Under the pieces are notes generated by a model that saw only the letters and a list, made by a program, of their open reading frames with translations, did not search any database and was not told where the DNA came from. Shown here piece after piece: positions 19,230-27,451 of a DNA stretch of 40,011 nt (position 1 is its first letter; every line of letters begins with the position of its first letter). The stretch is from Bacteroides sp. 519 (GTDB lineage Bacteria; Bacteroidota; Bacteroidia; Bacteroidales; Bacteroidaceae). The stretch lies in contig NZ_QVMJ01000045.1 in the NCBI RefSeq assembly GCF_010500955.1, positions 1-40,011 of the forward strand. Direction: 5' to 3'. Both the position numbers and the translations under genes were made by a program.

Positions 19230-20195
19230 CTAAAAGTTCGGCAAATTCTCTATATCTTCAATCGACAAGCCGGTTGCTTTTATAATTATATCAATCGGCA
19301 CACCAAGTTGTTTCAGATTTCGTGCGTTAGCTATATTTTGATTTTTTGCTCCTATTTCTATTCCTTCTTTTCTACCTTCTTCGTGCCCTTCTTCGCGCCC
19401 TTCTTCGCGCCCTATTTCCATTCCTATTTCGCGTCCTATTTCCATTCCTTCTTTTATCCCCTCTTCCATTCCTTTTTTCATACCTCTTCGCTCTGCACTG
19501 TTATACAGTGTTTTTTCTACGCTAATAATGTCCCAGAACTTTTCATATTCAAGCAATTGGTTTTCGGTAAAGGCAGATACTTCCAATGTGTTAAGAGCCT
19601 TTTTTATTTGAGGATTTTCCAATAATTCTTGTGATACTTCGTATGTTTTCTGGCTTATCTCTGTTAGATAGCGAAGCCATAAGACATGCATTTTCTTTGC
19701 GGCATAAGTTTGTGGCGTAAATTTGGGAAGTTCTACAAATATCAGATGAAGGCCTTCTATTACTTTGTCGGTATGTTCTACGTGTACCAACTTATAATAA
19801 TGGTAATATCCTTCCAAGTCGGATTCGAACACTTCGTTTACCAGATTGAGCGAATACACCGGTTGCAACAGTTCATATTGTTCGCCACTATCTATCTGCC
19901 TGACGTATGCTTTGGAGGCATTGAATAATACACGCTGTTTAAACTCGGGCGACCAGATCATTTGCATTTCTACTATAAACTGCCTGCCTTGTTTATCTTT
20001 GCAACGTACATCTACAATACTGTTTTTGCGCAAAGGGTTTTCAGGAACCAATTCGGAAGAAAGGTATTCAATGTCGGTTATCTCTTCGCCTTCGTTAAGA
20101 GGAAGAAGTGCATTCAAGAGGCTCATCACTAAGTCGGGATGCTCGCCAAACACACGCTTGAATGTCAAATCGGCTTTAGGGTCAAGGTATCGCAT
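19230..20195 (-). CDS. Rpn-family recombination-promoting nuclease / PD-(D/E)XK transposase-like protein
   Basis: A 321-aa protein of the Rpn/PDDEXK_2 (PF12784) family. The N-terminus DPKADLTFKRVFGEHPD is diagnostic. The nuclease core shows IVDVRCKDKQGRQFIVEMQM, giving the D...ExQ-type catalytic residues at about 63-78. Members are related to transposase nucleases and, in Escherichia coli RpnA, cut DNA and promote RecA-independent recombination. Residues about 241-285 form a charged repeat of GMExG/GREEG type, usual in this family and prone to length change at DNA level. The ATG at 20195 has a promoter match upstream. The gene stands alone, divergent from the regulator at 20342. Confidence 0.85.
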   Translation of the reverse strand: MRYLDPKADLTFKRVFGEHPDLVMSLLNALLPLNEGEEITDIEYLSSELVPENPLRKNSIVDVRCKDKQGRQFIVEMQMIWSPEFKQRVLFNASKAYVRQIDSGEQYELLQPVYSLNLVNEVFESDLEGYYHYYKLVHVEHTDKVIEGLHLIFVELPKFTPQTYAAKKMHVLWLRYLTEISQKTYEVSQELLENPQIKKALNTLEVSAFTENQLLEYEKFWDIISVEKTLYNSAERRGMKKGMEEGIKEGMEIGREIGMEIGREEGREEGHEEGRKEGIEIGAKNQNIANARNLKQLGVPIDIIIKATGLSIEDIENLPNF

Positions 20196-20233
20196 AAAAG
20201 TTTGAATAACAGTGATTAATATTTTCGTTATTA

Positions 20234-20265
20234 CAAAAATAGTTCTTTTATTTGTAGAATCACAA
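20234..20265 (-). promoter_or_regulatory. Bacteroidota promoter for the Rpn-family gene
   Basis: On the minus strand, TTG (20263-20265) and TATTTTTG (20234-20241) are separated by 21 nt, fitting the TTG-N19-21-TAnnTTTG consensus. The start codon lies about 38 bp beyond the -7 box. Confidence 0.5.
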
Positions 20266-20305
20266 CTTTTTCACGATTTGATACACTTTCAATACAATCA
20301 TCATG

Positions 20306-20313
20306 TATATTTG
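20306..20313 (+). promoter_or_regulatory. -7 box for the TPR/AraC regulator gene
   Basis: TATATTTG matches TAnnTTTG, 28 bp upstream of ATG 20342 and 13 bp upstream of ATG 20327. If transcription starts about 7 nt downstream, both starts remain possible, but 20342 leaves a better leader. No well-spaced -33 element was found. Confidence 0.4.
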
Positions 20314-20341
20314 CTCCATTATTTAAATGCACAAAAAAAAC

Positions 20342-22054
20342 ATGAAACAATTTTTCACTCTATTATTGATTTACATCGTATCAACAAGCCATGCATTTGC
20401 CACAGATCAACCCAGTTCCAATGTCTCGTCAGCCGATTCCATCATCGCCCTCATTCCCACCCTCGAAGGCATAGAAAAGTTACACGCCTATCAAGATCTA
20501 CACCAGATTATCAAGTTTACCCGCGACCCCGACGAAGTAGTAGCCAACATTCACGCCTACGGTAAAGAAGCCCGTCAGCAGAACGATATACTCAAGGAAT
20601 GCGAAGCCAAATTCCTGGAAATAGAAGTATATTTCAACAACAGCATGGACAACCAAATGGATGAAGTAATGCCCGATTATCTCCATTTTATGTACGAACA
20701 CCAACAATGGTACTTCTATTTTCGCACATACAACCTCAAAATCAGCCACATGATGTTTCAGGTAGATGCTGCTCAGGCCATCGAAGAAGCACAGAAGATG
20801 TACGATATCGCCACCCGGGTAAACTACAAAGAAGGTATTGCCGCAGCCCTGAACAACATGGGAAAAGGATACAATGTACTCAACCGCGACCCCGAATCGA
20901 CACAAGCCTTCGAAGAAGCTTTAAAAATGCTCGACGACACCCCACGATCGGACTTCCGTCAAGATTCTTACTGGTACCTCAGCCGGCAGTACGCTGTAGA
21001 GAATAAGATAGACCAACTCTTGGCGCTGGTGAAGCAATGGGAAACCGAAACAAACCAGATGATTGCCGAAGGCGACCGGCACGAAGAACACTACGTTGAG
21101 TTCAACGAAATATACCAGGGATACGCCAAAGCATACGCCCGCAGTGGCGACACCGACAAAGCCCTCGAATACCTCGAACTGGCACGCCCCTACACTGAAC
21201 TACTGGGACGCGGAACCGAGCGTCAATTATGGAACCTCGAAGTAAACATCCTCTATACCATGGGCAGATACAACGAAATGCTGCCTCTACTCGACAAAAT
21301 ATACCAATCGGCTGTTGACGATAACCAACCCCATACCATGACTATGATGCTACGCCAGAAAGCCCGCACATACGTACTTCTGGGCGACGCTGAGAATACA
21401 GAAACCTATTACGAAATGTACCTCGACAAGCGCGACTCCATAGCCAGTCTCAATCTCGAATCGCAACTCTCCGAAATGCGTACCAAGTATGATGTAGACC
21501 GCCATATTCTTGAAAAAAAACGCAACCGCAACTACGCCATCCTTGCTGTTGCCCTCCTCGTGCTCAGCCTCGTTGCCCTTGTTGTATGGATGCTCTACTC
21601 GCGTCGGTTGTCCATCAAAAACAAATCACTTATAGAACGTATCCATGAACAAGACCGCCTACACGAGCAATTGCAACTATGCCGAACCACACACATGGAA
21701 ACCTCAGGGCACACCCTCCCCGAGACGGACGAATTATTTGAACGCATCACCCAACTTGTAGAAAAAGAATACATCTTTATAGACCCATCGCTCAACCGCA
21801 CTACTTTGGCCACTCTGGTTGGAAGTAACGAAACCTATGTGCGCCGAAGCATCCAGAACAACACCGGACAAACCGTAAACGATTATCTCAACAGTCTCCG
21901 CCTACGCTACGCCCGCGAACTGCTGGCCAACCACAAACTAACCATCGAAGCTGTTGCAATCGAATCCGGATTCGGAGCACGAAACACTTTTCATAATATA
22001 TTTAAGAAGAAATATGGACTGACACCCGACGAGTTCCGCCGATTTGTTGGTTAA
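20342..22054 (+). CDS. membrane-anchored TPR sensor with C-terminal AraC-type HTH domain
   Basis: A 570-aa protein with an N-terminal signal sequence (KQFFTLLLIYIVSTSHAFA), a largely helical extracytoplasmic region with tetratricopeptide-like pairs (for example AALNNMGKGYNVLNR with AFEEALKML, and AYARSGDTDKALEYLELA), a single membrane helix (about 396-420, AILAVALLVLSLVALVVWML) and a short linker. The C-terminal AraC HTH (about 465-570) has the second helix-turn-helix typical of the family (TIEAVAIESGFGARNTFHNI, then KKYGLTPDEFRR). A DNA-binding domain tethered to the inner membrane with a periplasmic sensor is a known design in Bacteroidales. Its position beside the surface locus suggests, but does not prove, that it controls it. 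ATG 20327 would add five residues. Confidence 0.85.
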   Translation: MKQFFTLLLIYIVSTSHAFATDQPSSNVSSADSIIALIPTLEGIEKLHAYQDLHQIIKFTRDPDEVVANIHAYGKEARQQNDILKECEAKFLEIEVYFNNSMDNQMDEVMPDYLHFMYEHQQWYFYFRTYNLKISHMMFQVDAAQAIEEAQKMYDIATRVNYKEGIAAALNNMGKGYNVLNRDPESTQAFEEALKMLDDTPRSDFRQDSYWYLSRQYAVENKIDQLLALVKQWETETNQMIAEGDRHEEHYVEFNEIYQGYAKAYARSGDTDKALEYLELARPYTELLGRGTERQLWNLEVNILYTMGRYNEMLPLLDKIYQSAVDDNQPHTMTMMLRQKARTYVLLGDAENTETYYEMYLDKRDSIASLNLESQLSEMRTKYDVDRHILEKKRNRNYAILAVALLVLSLVALVVWMLYSRRLSIKNKSLIERIHEQDRLHEQLQLCRTTHMETSGHTLPETDELFERITQLVEKEYIFIDPSLNRTTLATLVGSNETYVRRSIQNNTGQTVNDYLNSLRLRYARELLANHKLTIEAVAIESGFGARNTFHNIFKKKYGLTPDEFRRFVG

Positions 22055-22055
22055 T

Positions 22056-22133
22056 AGGCGCGAAGGCGCGAAGGCGCGAAGGGACGAAGGGATGAAGGGA
22101 TGAAGGCCTTCGCGCCTTTACACCTTTACGCCT
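22056..22133. terminator. hairpin between convergent genes
   Basis: Tandem GGCGCGAA words (GCGCGAAGGCGCGAAGG) are followed by their complement (CCTTCGCGCC and a CTTTACGCCTTTA tail). The structure fills the gap between the plus-strand regulator and the minus-strand kinase gene and could terminate both. Confidence 0.55.
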
Positions 22134-23255
22134 TTATTTTTTGAGTGGTATAGAAAAGCTAAATGTAGATCCTTCATCTTTCTTTGATACAAACCAAAGT
22201 TCTCCACCATTCTTTCGGGCAAAATCGTAGCAAAGTAATAAGCCCAATCCGGATCCCTCTTCATTGCTTGTTCCAAATGTACTGAAATGGGTATCGGTAT
22301 GTAATAGTTTCTTCTGGTCTTCCTCGTCTATTCCACAACCGTGATCTTCAACATGCACCAAAGCTCTTCCTCTATTCAGTTCAACCCGCACAACAACTTC
22401 GCTGCCGGGATTGCTGAATTTAATAGCATTACTTATCAGGTTTCGTACAACCGTTTTCAATATATCAATATCCGCACTAACAGCAACGCTAGAAGGGGCT
22501 TCCATCCTTAAATTTATATTTTTGATGCTTGCAACCATATTGAATATGTCAATCACACTCTCAACAACTTCTACAACATCAATATCCTGATATACAACAT
22601 TTAAACGTCCGATCTGGCTTTTGGTCCATTTCAATAAATTATCGAGCAATGTAAAAACCTCTTCGGTTGTTTGATTAGCCATGTTCAATAATTCAAACAT
22701 TTCTTCTCCGATAGTGTCACTTGGCAAGTTCAGAATAAGCATATTCAATACCATTTTAATAGACCCCATAGGAGAACGAAGATCATGAGCTATTACCGAG
22801 TAAAGTTTATCGCGTCCCATTATCGTTTTCCGAAGTTCTTCTGTTTGAGACAGAATGATGCGTCGCGCTTCGATTAATGAGATTTGGTGAGTAACACGAA
22901 TAAGCAATTCCTCTTTATTAAAAGGTTTGGATATAAAGTCACTTCCCCCCACCTGAAATCCTTTCACTATATCGGCAGTGCTATTTAGTGCTGTTAAAAA
23001 GATAATCGGGATATCCGATGTTTGCGGACTCTCTTTTAATTGCTTCGCTGCTTCAAAACCATCTATTTCGGGCATCATTACATCCAGTAAAATAAGATCC
23101 GGTTTCTCTGCCGCCACCTGCTCTAGCGCCTGTTTCCCATTGTATGCTACCGATATGTTGAATTTTTCGTTAGTTAAAAGAACTTTTAATAACAGCACAT
23201 TCGACATTATATCGTCAACAATGAGCACTTTGTAGTTTGAAGGATTAATTTGCAT
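22134..23255 (-). CDS. response-regulator receiver fused to histidine kinase
   Basis: A 373-aa soluble protein with an inverted hybrid layout. The receiver domain comes first (residues 8-125: acidic pair D14/D15, phosphoacceptor D58 in LLLDVMMPEIDG, T88, K110 in FISKPF). Then comes a HisKA helix with VIAHDLRSP (His157) and a HATPase domain with N-box LISNAIKF, G1 DHGCGID and G2 GSGLGLLLC. No membrane segment is present, so it probably receives its signal through phosphotransfer to D58 or a partner and then autophosphorylates. No cognate regulator lies next to it. Its promoter fits the Bacteroidota consensus. It is convergent with the TPR/AraC gene. Confidence 0.9.
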   Translation of the reverse strand: MQINPSNYKVLIVDDIMSNVLLLKVLLTNEKFNISVAYNGKQALEQVAAEKPDLILLDVMMPEIDGFEAAKQLKESPQTSDIPIIFLTALNSTADIVKGFQVGGSDFISKPFNKEELLIRVTHQISLIEARRIILSQTEELRKTIMGRDKLYSVIAHDLRSPMGSIKMVLNMLILNLPSDTIGEEMFELLNMANQTTEEVFTLLDNLLKWTKSQIGRLNVVYQDIDVVEVVESVIDIFNMVASIKNINLRMEAPSSVAVSADIDILKTVVRNLISNAIKFSNPGSEVVVRVELNRGRALVHVEDHGCGIDEEDQKKLLHTDTHFSTFGTSNEEGSGLGLLLCYDFARKNGGELWFVSKKDEGSTFSFSIPLKK

Positions 23256-23327
23256 AATGTGTTCTATTAGTTGAATTCATAACCAACTATTCCGGGTTGA
23301 TCTTAAATATTCATCTAAATTTTGTCA

Positions 23328-23358
23328 CAAATGTAAATTAATTGTATTAACTATGCAA
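23328..23358 (-). promoter_or_regulatory. Bacteroidota promoter for the receiver/kinase gene
   Basis: On the minus strand TTG (23356-23358), 20-nt spacer, TACATTTG (23328-23335). This is a full match to the consensus, with a leader of about 65 nt to ATG 23255. Confidence 0.55.
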
Positions 23359-23979
23359 TTAAATTTATAATTTTATATACATTAGTCATATATACAAAGG
23401 CTAACCTGCATTATTCATACTTGTTTGGTTCAGTTAAAGACTGAAATGAACTAAAAGTGAGGTAAAGGAGGTAAAGTGAGGTAGAGGAGGTAAAGTAGGC
23501 GATGCCGCATGGATTCCCCGCCCTTGAGGGGCGGGGTGGCCTTTAGGCCGGGGCGGGGAGTGAAAACATACCGCATGGAAAATCGGTTGCACAACCTTTG
23601 AGTCCCCCCTCTCCGCCCTAAAGGGCACCTCTCCCCTCTAGGGAGAGGAGTTCCATGCGGCATCGCACTACTCAACTACTTTACCCTCACTTTACCTCCT
23701 TTATTCTGATTTGAACCCAAACCCCTCCTAGAAGTTTAAAATGCAAATTTTGTCGTCATTCAACACGCGGAGGCTTTATTCTATTGATTAGCAACGTATT
23801 AAATGCGTGTTGAATGCCGTGCTGAGAAACATTATTACAACTATTTCGTCACGCTTTCAACACGCTTTATTTTGAGCTTTGACCTCTAATAATAGTAGGG
23901 ACTTTCCGATAGAAAACCCTGTACTCTTCCGCATAATAATCCACTATTTTCCATAAAATAGTCCATACTTCTACGCAAG

Positions 23980-24079
23980 CTATATAGCATTGGGGTTCCG
24001 ATCTATATAGATGAGTGCCTTCGATCTATATAGCACCGACCTCTCCATCTATATAGCATTGACCCCTCGGTCTATATAG
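23980..24079. repeat. 23-bp-period array of five CTATATAG palindromes
   Basis: The 8-bp palindrome CTATATAG starts at 23980, 24003, 24026, 24049 and 24072, exactly 23 bp apart each time. The 15-bp spacers differ (CATTGGGGTTCCGAT, ATGAGTGCCTTCGAT and so on). A more degenerate run with roughly 22-bp spacing precedes it (23901-23979). Confidence 0.9.
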
Positions 24080-24103
24080 AAAGATATTTGAACAGTACTT
24101 TTC

Positions 24104-24202
24104 TCCCGGTAGGATAAAGCTTTTCTCCTACCGGGATAAAGCGTTCATCCTACCGGGAGAAACCGTTTATCCTACCGGGAGAAAGGCTTCATGCTACCGG
24201 GA
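24104..24202. repeat. 22-bp-period array of five TCCTACCGGGA units
   Basis: TCCTACCGGGA or a one-base variant starts at 24126, 24148, 24170 and 24192. Its inverse TCCCGGTAGGA starts at 24104, so all five are in 22-bp register although the first is inverted. The linkers are A/T-rich (ATAAAGC, GAAACCG). Confidence 0.9.
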
Positions 24203-24320
24203 TGAAAGAATACTGCGATTCAAAGTATGAACAATACAGGTTAAACAGAGTACGAACTAATTGTTATCATGTTGCATTTTTACAACTCCCTGATATTTAG
24301 CGGATAACAAAAACATCTTA

Positions 24321-24420
24321 GTGATAGCAGTGGTAGATATTTTTTACTATCACTACATCTATCACTAAATTAATCAATTGTTTATCAGAATGTTATCACT
24401 GCTAGTGATAGCAGTGATAG
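24321..24420. repeat. cluster of TATCAC/GTGATA palindromes
   Basis: GTGATAG and CTATCAC words recur six times without a fixed period. The best structure is an 11-bp stem TATCACTGCTA/TAGCAGTGATA (24394-24404 and 24409-24419) closed by a GTGA loop, which would be a GNRA tetraloop in RNA on either strand sense of GUGA. Confidence 0.7.
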
Positions 24421-24480
24421 CAAAATGGCGAAAAAACATTTTCTGAGGGATAGTTGATTTGCAATTTGGGCAATTTGGGT

Positions 24481-24553
24481 GTACGACAAAAGCGAAGCCT
24501 CCGTGTTCAGCACAAGGAAAAGCTCCGTGTTTCTGTGTCTCCGTGTTTTTATT
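24481..24553. repeat. 70-bp repeat, left copy flanking a four-gene island
   Basis: The sequence containing AAGCCTCCGTGTTCAGCACA and AAAGCTCCGTGTTTCTGTG is an inverted near-identical copy of 28889-28965. Confidence 0.85.
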
Positions 24554-24644
24554 CAATGCAGGCTAAATCGTTTGTTCTGCATTCAATACAAAGGCCCGTA
24601 GCCCCTGTGCTTCGGAGTAGACGAAAGTTTGGAATCAGATAAAA

Positions 24645-25808
24645 TTATATTTTCAATTTAACATGCACCCGTCCCAATAGTCCAGTTATAAATATAATAA
24701 AGAAAGAGAATACAATACAGTTTAATACTCCTACAAATCCGGTAGTTAAAAATTCAGGTAGCCGAATACCTAATAAAGAAGATAAACTATATGTTACATA
24801 CGGAATCAGATAGCATGTTAATGTAGCTGTTCCGGCAGGACTGATAAAATTAAACCAGGAAGCCTTTCCTTTTTCAACCAACCAATAGATTATGGCATAC
24901 GTTCCTACAGCTATTGCACAGCAATAGAATATCCATGGCGGAGTTGCCTGAATTTTAGAAACAATCCAGAACTGGTGGGTAATGAATCCTAAAACCGCCA
25001 GGATTAATGTAGTAACTACGGCAAATATAACTTTATCCCGATTCGGTCTGTTCACGTATTTGGTGCTGACCAGTGAAAGCAGTAAACCACCCATTGTAAA
25101 GGCTGGTAATGCTCCATTACCGACATGAAGTATCCCAAGGAACTGATCAAAGAAGTTACCATGAGGCAAATTCAATAATGTTTCTCCCTCTCTTAATCCG
25201 CTTTTAAAAACACAAAGCAAAATAAAGAATATCCATATAGGTATAAGATACTTAAAACGGTCGCGGGCAAATATATATATCATGGCACAGATAAGGTAAG
25301 TCCACCCAATAAGTCCAAGTATACCCCACCAACGTGCTTGGAATACACCTCCGTTAGCATCGCGGAAAGCAATTGCCAGATAAAGCAACAGTAATAAACC
25401 TATGGCCTTTAAAATACTATATATTTTCTTCCGTCCCGGATTATCTGTGCGTGGGTACACGTTCCACACAAGCAGAAAGCCGATTACCATCAATATCCGG
25501 AAAACAGGTAGGTTCATTCCAGACTCGGCCCCTACCCCCGATTCTGTATTAACAATAAAAACACCCATCAAAAGAAGTGCAAGCGTTCTTGTCAGGATAT
25601 GGCCAACTGTACTTACGCCCGGGAATCCTTTTTTAAATCGACCTTCAATAGCAAAAGGAATAGACATACCAACCACAAAAAGGAAACACGGAAAAACAAT
25701 ATCTGCCAATCCCATAAAATCCTGATTCGATTCTGCATGTCCCAGCCATTCGGGCTCGCCTTTAATAGTCCAAAGATCGTTTACAAAAATCATTAATAAC
25801 ATTGTCAA
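24645..25808 (-). CDS. multi-pass acyltransferase-like protein (DUF5009 / heparan-alpha-glucosaminide N-acetyltransferase-like), 5' frameshift suspected
   Basis: A 387-aa frame with about ten hydrophobic segments. The start motif LTMLLMIFVNDLW and the following LADIVFPCFLFVVGMSIPFAIE belong to the DUF5009/DUF1624 family of inner-membrane acyltransferase-like proteins, thought to transfer acetyl groups to sugars. Homology continues upstream of the TTG at 25808 (codons reading NVAIDILRA), but no ATG exists before an in-frame stop at 25848. An ATG at 25865-25867, only 12 bp after the neighbouring gene, opens a frame (MTKNAVDLLKGM) that stops at 25829 one frame away. So either a single-base indel near 25838 has broken the gene, or it starts at a weak TTG and lacks part of its first helix. 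It is probably co-transcribed with the GHL10 gene. Confidence 0.7.
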   Translation of the reverse strand: MTMLLMIFVNDLWTIKGEPEWLGHAESNQDFMGLADIVFPCFLFVVGMSIPFAIEGRFKKGFPGVSTVGHILTRTLALLLMGVFIVNTESGVGAESGMNLPVFRILMVIGFLLVWNVYPRTDNPGRKKIYSILKAIGLLLLLYLAIAFRDANGGVFQARWWGILGLIGWTYLICAMIYIFARDRFKYLIPIWIFFILLCVFKSGLREGETLLNLPHGNFFDQFLGILHVGNGALPAFTMGGLLLSLVSTKYVNRPNRDKVIFAVVTTLILAVLGFITHQFWIVSKIQATPPWIFYCCAIAVGTYAIIYWLVEKGKASWFNFISPAGTATLTCYLIPYVTYSLSSLLGIRLPEFLTTGFVGVLNCIVFSFFIIFITGLLGRVHVKLKI

Positions 25809-25878
25809 AGCCCTGAGTATATCAATGGCTACATTCCTTTGAGTAAATCAACTGCATTCTTTGTCATAAGTACTGTAT

Positions 25879-27237
25879 TTATTTGAGGTCTACGCTCCAT
25901 CCGGAAATGATACTGCCGTAGAAATAGAATTTCACGTCGAACACTTTTCCCGAATTCTGTTCTGTTACCTCGTAGCATTTGGTTGCACCGTATTCATCAA
26001 CCAATGTATATTCGCCTAAATTCAGGGTAACAGCAGAGTCACTATTTATATTCTTTTGCATCTTTTCGTGCACTAGTTTCATTATTCCTGTATTCTCAAA
26101 AGGATTTGCATTAACCTTTATCTGCTTGTTTGCTGCCGGATTAGGACCTTTGGCTGCTCGAACTGCATGTACACTATCAGCATAAGCCTTGAATTGCGAA
26201 CGGATTTCTGGTGACCGAAGCGAACGAATAGTAAATATGGCAATTCCTTCTGCACCATTATTAAATGCAGCATCCATACTTTCAAACATCTCGGGTCCGT
26301 CAACACCCATCATTCCACAATACAGGGTAGTCATTGGGTTTTTATCCCGTACATTCTCGGCTGTACAGTCCGAAATAAAGCTAACATCTTCGGTGTAGAA
26401 GTTAGCGTACACCATTGGGAAAACAATATCCAGATTCCATTTCCCCCAGTCCTGACGAACCATTTGGCGCGACATTGCAGGTGTTGGGAACGGTGAAGCA
26501 GCCATTGTTTTTCCATAAGCATGAACTACATCGGCTATTTCATTGGCAACCTCTGTTATCTGGTCGCAACGGAACTGCAACCATTGCATATCTGTTGAAG
26601 GATCTTCCAGTGTACGAGGGTCATAACCGTGTTTCTCCATAAACAGCTTTATCATAGCAGGATGATAACCATAATCCCATTCGGGGTATTCTCTATCTTG
26701 TACAATACCGTACTTAGGCCAAAGTGTAGTAGGCAGAATTACATCTACAAAACGGTGGTAGTCAATAGCAATTCCGTTCAATCCTTCAACCTCACAGTAT
26801 GCTATTATTTTCTTGCGGATGTGTTCGCGCACTTCGGGCAATGCAGGACACATAAATTTGTAATAATCAACATAGGCTTTGGTATCGGCAAGACTCTCTC
26901 CTTTCCGGTTTACACTGAACCATTCGGGGTGTTCTTTAATAATTTTATCGCGGTCGTGCTCCAGATTCATTGTCCACAACCATGCATATACCTCTAAACC
27001 ATGCTTATGTGCAATAGGAATAGCTACCCTGTAATCGTCAGGAGTTGGAGCGTTGAGAATAACACCGTCAAGACCTGTTTCCTTCATTATTATACAAACA
27101 GAATCAAAGTTCATGGTTGGTCGATAATCCAGCCAGGTCCAGAACATAGGGTATTCACTTTTTTCTACAGGTTTTTCAGTGCAGGCAATCATACTAAGCA
27201 TTACCGCAAACAAAATGGGGAGTGTTAAGTTTTTCAT
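25879..27237 (-). CDS. GHL10-type glycoside-hydrolase-like lipoprotein
   Basis: A 452-aa lipoprotein (lipobox MIAC, Cys19). The body matches the family-10-like glycosyl hydrolase group GHL10 (PF02638/DUF187): MFWTWLDYRP near the start, GLDGVILNAPTPDDY, HGLEVYAWLWTMN, the strand GLNGIAIDYHRFVD (acidic residue in the usual catalytic region) and PMVYANFY further on. These enzymes are predicted TIM barrels acting on cell-wall or host glycans; the substrate cannot be told from sequence. Residues about 370-452 form an additional beta-rich domain. It lies directly upstream of the acyltransferase-like gene and divergent from the ThuA pair, which together suggest a carbohydrate-processing island. Confidence 0.8.
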   Translation of the reverse strand: MKNLTLPILFAVMLSMIACTEKPVEKSEYPMFWTWLDYRPTMNFDSVCIIMKETGLDGVILNAPTPDDYRVAIPIAHKHGLEVYAWLWTMNLEHDRDKIIKEHPEWFSVNRKGESLADTKAYVDYYKFMCPALPEVREHIRKKIIAYCEVEGLNGIAIDYHRFVDVILPTTLWPKYGIVQDREYPEWDYGYHPAMIKLFMEKHGYDPRTLEDPSTDMQWLQFRCDQITEVANEIADVVHAYGKTMAASPFPTPAMSRQMVRQDWGKWNLDIVFPMVYANFYTEDVSFISDCTAENVRDKNPMTTLYCGMMGVDGPEMFESMDAAFNNGAEGIAIFTIRSLRSPEIRSQFKAYADSVHAVRAAKGPNPAANKQIKVNANPFENTGIMKLVHEKMQKNINSDSAVTLNLGEYTLVDEYGATKCYEVTEQNSGKVFDVKFYFYGSIISGWSVDLK

Positions 27238-27451
27238 AAGAATTTAAGTATTTAAAAAGTTCACAATATTACAAATAATAATTAGATATGCAGGTTTGAA
27301 TATTATCAAATCAAATCCATTTATTATCAAAACACAGCGAAAACAGGTTTTTAACCTTTTATGTTAGCTATCAAACCTTTCTCTCAATATTAATAATTAA
27401 TATTGCATACTTAAGTAAATGTTTCATTGATAATGAATAAACAATAAAAAC

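Larger units (their letters stand above)
23404..24244. repeat. composite repeat element with CTGnATTATTCATACT inverted ends
   Basis: The left end AACCTGCATTATTCATACTT and the right end AAGTATGAACAATACAGGTT are inverted repeats with few mismatches. The interior has a nested foldback in which the GTGAGGTAAAGGAGGTAAAG series (23457-23512) opposes CTTTACCCTCACTTTACCTC (about 23681-23700), each joined to a GATGCCGCATGGA motif (23501-23513, inverted at 23652-23664). It also has GC-rich stems between them, and then the two short-period arrays. There is no transposase. Similar ends occur at 728 and at 28856/29070. Confidence 0.65.
23256..24644. other. 1.4-kb gene-free region of repeats
   Basis: No credible gene was found. 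After the kinase promoter (23328-23358) it contains a composite element bounded by inverted ends (23404-24244), two 22/23-bp-period arrays, a TATCAC palindrome cluster (24321-24420) and one copy of a 70-bp repeat (24481-24553). Open frames here merely traverse palindromes. Confidence 0.7.

Noticed and set aside
20212..20565. Plus-strand open frame overlapping the regulator gene
   Set aside because: It overlaps the start of the TPR/AraC gene in another frame and passes through the divergent promoter region.
22915..23255. Separate response-regulator gene
   Set aside because: The receiver domain is in the same uninterrupted frame as the kinase, so it is one fused protein.
23434..23675. Two overlapping minus-strand open frames
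   Set aside because: They run through palindromes and low-complexity AGGTAAAG tracts; no initiation context and no protein-like composition.
23980..24202. CRISPR array
   Set aside because: Regular spacing suggests it, but the repeated core is only 8-11 bp, the spacers are about 11-15 bp, one unit is inverted, and no cas gene is present in the window.
24321..24420. Fifth array with 22-bp period
   Set aside because: TATCAC words recur but at irregular distances, so I list it only as a palindrome cluster.
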